A stretch of 36,222 nucleotides of DNA from an uncultured Planctomycetaceae bacterium (GTDB lineage Bacteria; Planctomycetota; Planctomycetia; Pirellulales; UBA1268), in the NCBI GenBank assembly GCA_903951635.1, contig CAJBCV010000284.1, forward strand, positions 1 through 36,222. The letters run 5' to 3'. The stretch's first letter is position 1. Each line of letters opens with the position of its first letter. The position numbers were made by a program, and so were the translations under genes. Positions 34,699-36,222 of the stretch are shown here, piece by piece. The notes beneath the pieces are model-generated. The model ran no database searches and had not been told where the DNA came from. It was given only the letters and a program-made list of their open reading frames with translations.

Positions 34699-35127
34699 CC
34701 GACGCCCGTCGGACGGCGTCCGCCACCGGTCCGCTCGACGGCCTCCGGGCCTAGGATCTTCGTGCCGTGCCGCGATCCGGAACTCCGCACCTAAGACTCC
34801 CGCTGGGTGCGGCGACCGAGCCAGCGTCAGGATTCGAAGGAAAACCCGCGAGCCCCGCTCAGCCGAGGGGGCGTGATACACTGCAGGCGGCGCTTGCGAA
34901 CATCCCGCAGCATTGCGGAAGAGATCGACGCAAAGCCCTTTTTCGCAGCGGCTTGCGTCACGCCTGGTGGAGAACCGTCGGCATGATCACAGGCGCCGCC
35001 GGCTGAATACACGGTCTGTGGAAATACAAGTTCGCCGATTGGATTGGCTGCCAACGCTCGCCCCCCCCGAAGGTTTTCCGTCTCCGTGCCTAGCCGGTAA
35101 ACTGCGATCCTTGGCTCCCCGTCCATC
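34699..35127. other. Intergenic region of lower GC before the toxin-antitoxin pair
   Basis: The roughly 440 nt between the hydrolase and the antitoxin contain no gene I can support. GACGCAAAGCC (34927-34937) and GGCTTGCGTC (34950-34959) form a 10-bp stem with one bulged A and a 12-nt loop. CCGCA-GCAT-TGCGG at 34905-34918 is a smaller hairpin. CGGAC-GGC-GTCCG at 34710-34722 just after the hydrolase has no U-run. The GC content falls visibly from about 34900 on. Confidence 0.4.
35075..35103 (+). promoter_or_regulatory. Candidate promoter of the toxin-antitoxin pair
   Basis: TTTCCG (35075-35080) and TAAACT (35098-35103) are 17 nt apart and 37 nt before the antitoxin start. The -35 match is weak (three of six). 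Confidence 0.3.
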
Positions 35128-35140
35128 AAGGAGAATACGC

Positions 35141-35365
35141 GTGACTGTTCGCATCGATTCATTGGGTATCGATCGCCTGAGCGTGCGCGATCGTCTCGAT
35201 CTCATTGAGCAGATCTGGGACAGCCTGCCGGATCAGGTCGAACCCCAGGATATTCCTGATTGGCACGTTGCGGAACTCGCCAAACGCCGCGCTAGTGCCG
35301 CGGAATCCCCCGGCGTCGGCAGGCCGTGGCGGGAAGTGCTGGAGCGGCTTGAAGGTGGTTCGTGA
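35141..35365 (+). CDS. Antitoxin (addiction-module component, TIGR02574-like)
   Basis: The 74-residue product has the pattern of small addiction-module antitoxins: LSVRDRLDLIEQIWDSLPD at the N-terminus, a PDWHVAELAKRRAS middle and a C-terminal GRPWREVLERLEGG. It should bind and neutralise the RelE/ParE-type toxin encoded next and probably represses the pair. The GTG start has AAGGAG (35128-35133) 7 nt upstream, which decides it over the longer open frame that begins at 34913. The stop overlaps the toxin start (GTGA). Base composition is less GC-rich than that of the neighbours, suggesting transfer. Confidence 0.85.
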   Translation: MTVRIDSLGIDRLSVRDRLDLIEQIWDSLPDQVEPQDIPDWHVAELAKRRASAAESPGVGRPWREVLERLEGGS

Positions 35366-35658
35366 GCCTGCCGGTAATCCTGCGGCACGAAGCAGAGGTC
35401 GATGTCCAGGAAGCCCGTGATCAGCTTGAGACAGTTCGTATTGGCCTCGGATCTCAGGTCCTTGCCCGTGTTCGGGAGGTGCTTGCACGCATCGAGAAGA
35501 TGCCAGAGTTGCATGGCAAGGTTTGGCAAGATGTGCGTGCCGCAAGGCTGAAGCAGTTCCGCTATATCGTCTACTTCATCGTGCTCGCCGATCGTGTCGA
35601 GGTGCTGGCTGTCCTCCACGGCGCTCGGGATCCCTCTTCCTGGCAATCTCGCGGATAA
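35362..35658 (+). CDS. RelE/ParE-family toxin
   Basis: The 98-residue product has the RelE/ParE fold pattern: MSLPVILRHEAEVDVQEARD at the N-terminus, a helix with LARVREVLARIEKMPELHG, then RAARLKQFRYIVYFIVLADRVEVLAVLHGARDPSSW, where the HxxRDPxxW ending is typical. RelE members cleave mRNA on the ribosome and ParE members inhibit gyrase; sequence alone does not decide here. The GTG start overlaps the antitoxin stop by four bases, consistent with coupled translation. Confidence 0.87.
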   Translation: MSLPVILRHEAEVDVQEARDQLETVRIGLGSQVLARVREVLARIEKMPELHGKVWQDVRAARLKQFRYIVYFIVLADRVEVLAVLHGARDPSSWQSRG

Positions 35659-35791
35659 ACTCCTAGTGCTTGGCGAACCAGGCGTTGGAGCAAACTCGCG
35701 ATAGCGTCCTGCGGTATGGTGAGCGTGTTGGCTGCGAGCTGATCAACTTGGTCGTTCGTCCAAGGCAGTCTCTCTTCAAGGTTCAGGCACC

Positions 35792-35884
35792 ATGTGGTTC
35801 AAGATCGTCGGCGAGATACGCGACATTGAGCCCATTGCCCTTGGCCGCGCGGTGCGCGTGCGCGTTCGGCTTCGCAAGCCCTGA
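35792..35884 (+). pseudogene. Small ORF, possible remnant of a short hypothetical gene
   Basis: ATG at 35792 opens 30 codons beginning MWFKIVGEIRDIEPIALGRA and ending in an Arg/Val-rich stretch (VRVRVRLRKP). From memory it resembles the N-terminus of small hypothetical proteins that recur in planctomycete genomes and are normally longer, so it may be a truncated copy. No Shine-Dalgarno is evident. It may also be chance. Confidence 0.25.
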
Positions 35885-35899
35885 CCTTTTTCCATCCCG

Positions 35900-35936
35900 G
35901 ACATCCCCGAAACAGCGAAGGTTTTTCGGGGATGTC
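35900..35936. terminator. Long hairpin between convergent genes
   Basis: GACATCCCCGAAA (35900-35912) pairs perfectly with TTTCGGGGATGTC (35924-35936) across an 11-nt loop. It lies between the toxin-antitoxin pair and the convergent minus-strand gene, where a bidirectional terminator is expected, but neither side has a clear U-run. Confidence 0.4.
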
Positions 35937-35963
35937 GACCGCCGCATCCAGCGGCGGCGGCGC

Positions 35964-36222
35964 TCACTTCGTCGCCAGCGGCTGGGTCGATCGCAGGTAG
36001 GCGAACAGGTCGCGGACTTGCTGGTCGTCGAGGGGCCGGAGCAAGCCTGCTGGCATGATCGACACCGGGCTGCGGTGGAGGTCGTCGATCGAGTCGCGGG
36101 GCACGCTCACCGTCCGGCCGTCGGCCGTGCGGAGGAGGACGAGCCCCGGATCCTCGCCGACGACGAACCCCGACAGCGTCCGCCCCTCGTCGGTGACGAT
36201 GACCGTCGTCTCGTAGCCCTCG
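35964..36222 (-). CDS. C-terminal end of a planctomycete haem-binding (TIGR02603-like) protein, partial
   Basis: Only the last 85 codons are in the window; the gene continues past its right end. The translation contains TTVIVTDEGRTLSGFVVGED, then VSVPRDSIDDLHRSPVSIMP and GLLRPLDDQQVRDLFAYLRS before the stop. This is the C-terminal pattern of planctomycete c-type cytochromes of the putative haem-binding domain family, in which a CxxCH site lies a little upstream. The CxxCH itself would be outside the window. Such proteins are exported and thought to be redox-active, with unknown substrates. Confidence 0.75.
   Translation of the reverse strand, partial: EGYETTVIVTDEGRTLSGFVVGEDPGLVLLRTADGRTVSVPRDSIDDLHRSPVSIMPAGLLRPLDDQQVRDLFAYLRSTQPLATK

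Larger units (their letters stand above)
35659..35963. other. Intergenic region with a 30-codon ORF and a hairpin
   Basis: About 300 nt separate the toxin from the convergent haem-protein gene. One short ORF (35792-35884) and one long hairpin (35900-35936) are listed separately. The remainder shows nothing I can assign, and its GC content is lower than in the main part of the window. Confidence 0.4.

Noticed and set aside
32329..34881. 850-codon open frame opposite the tandem hydrolase gene
   Set aside because: The translation is low-complexity Arg/Gly/Glu with no motifs, while the plus strand has a signal peptide and hydrolase motifs.

Overview
The window is high-GC DNA from a bacterial chromosome, most likely a planctomycete (Pirellulales-like). 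The evidence is the set of families: a DUF1549/DUF1553 protein with CxxCH sites paired with a DUF1501 protein, a Tat-exported Gfo/Idh/MocA oxidoreductase, a DUF1570 metalloprotease-like protein, a PQQ-like beta-propeller, a TIGR02603-type haem-protein tail, and a beta-barrel outer-membrane protein. Shine-Dalgarno sequences are clear before some genes and absent before others.

Left part (1-6418, minus strand): a two-domain pyruvyltransferase-like/GT61 glycosyltransferase sits 14 nt behind a membrane-anchored coiled-coil protein with a BRCT-like C-terminus. Upstream of these lie a Tat-exported oxidoreductase and a DUF1570 protein. From 6639 the plus strand carries a HEAT-repeat lipoprotein, an unrecognised membrane-anchored protein, a diadenylate cyclase resembling the archaeal DacZ type, a double SGNH-hydrolase, a PQQ-like propeller protein, a chemoreceptor and an HD-domain protein.

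Middle (17414-22754, minus strand): a DUF1501 and DUF1549/DUF1553 pair, preceded by a membrane protein with a Gly/Cys-rich tail. A divergent intergenic region with three TTCTGACG motifs leads into a compact housekeeping run on the plus strand: polA, coaE, rho, ribH, nusB, ftsY. Two stop/start overlaps (rho-ribH and ribH-nusB) point to translational coupling. A promoter-like sequence inside coaE and a long C-rich leader suggest that rho has its own, probably autoregulated, transcription.

Right part: an outer-membrane beta-barrel protein, a block of palindromes ending in a strong intrinsic terminator, and a two-domain alpha/beta hydrolase whose first domain lacks the nucleophile. Then comes a lower-GC patch with a type II toxin-antitoxin pair and a small possible gene remnant. 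The window ends inside the 3' part of a haem-protein gene on the minus strand.

No rRNA, tRNA, CRISPR array, insertion sequence or prophage was seen. I found no clearly new multi-gene system. The most unusual items are the DacZ-like cyclase, the membrane-anchored BRCT-like protein, the double-domain enzymes with one altered active site, the rho leader and the palindromic block at 32009-32167.
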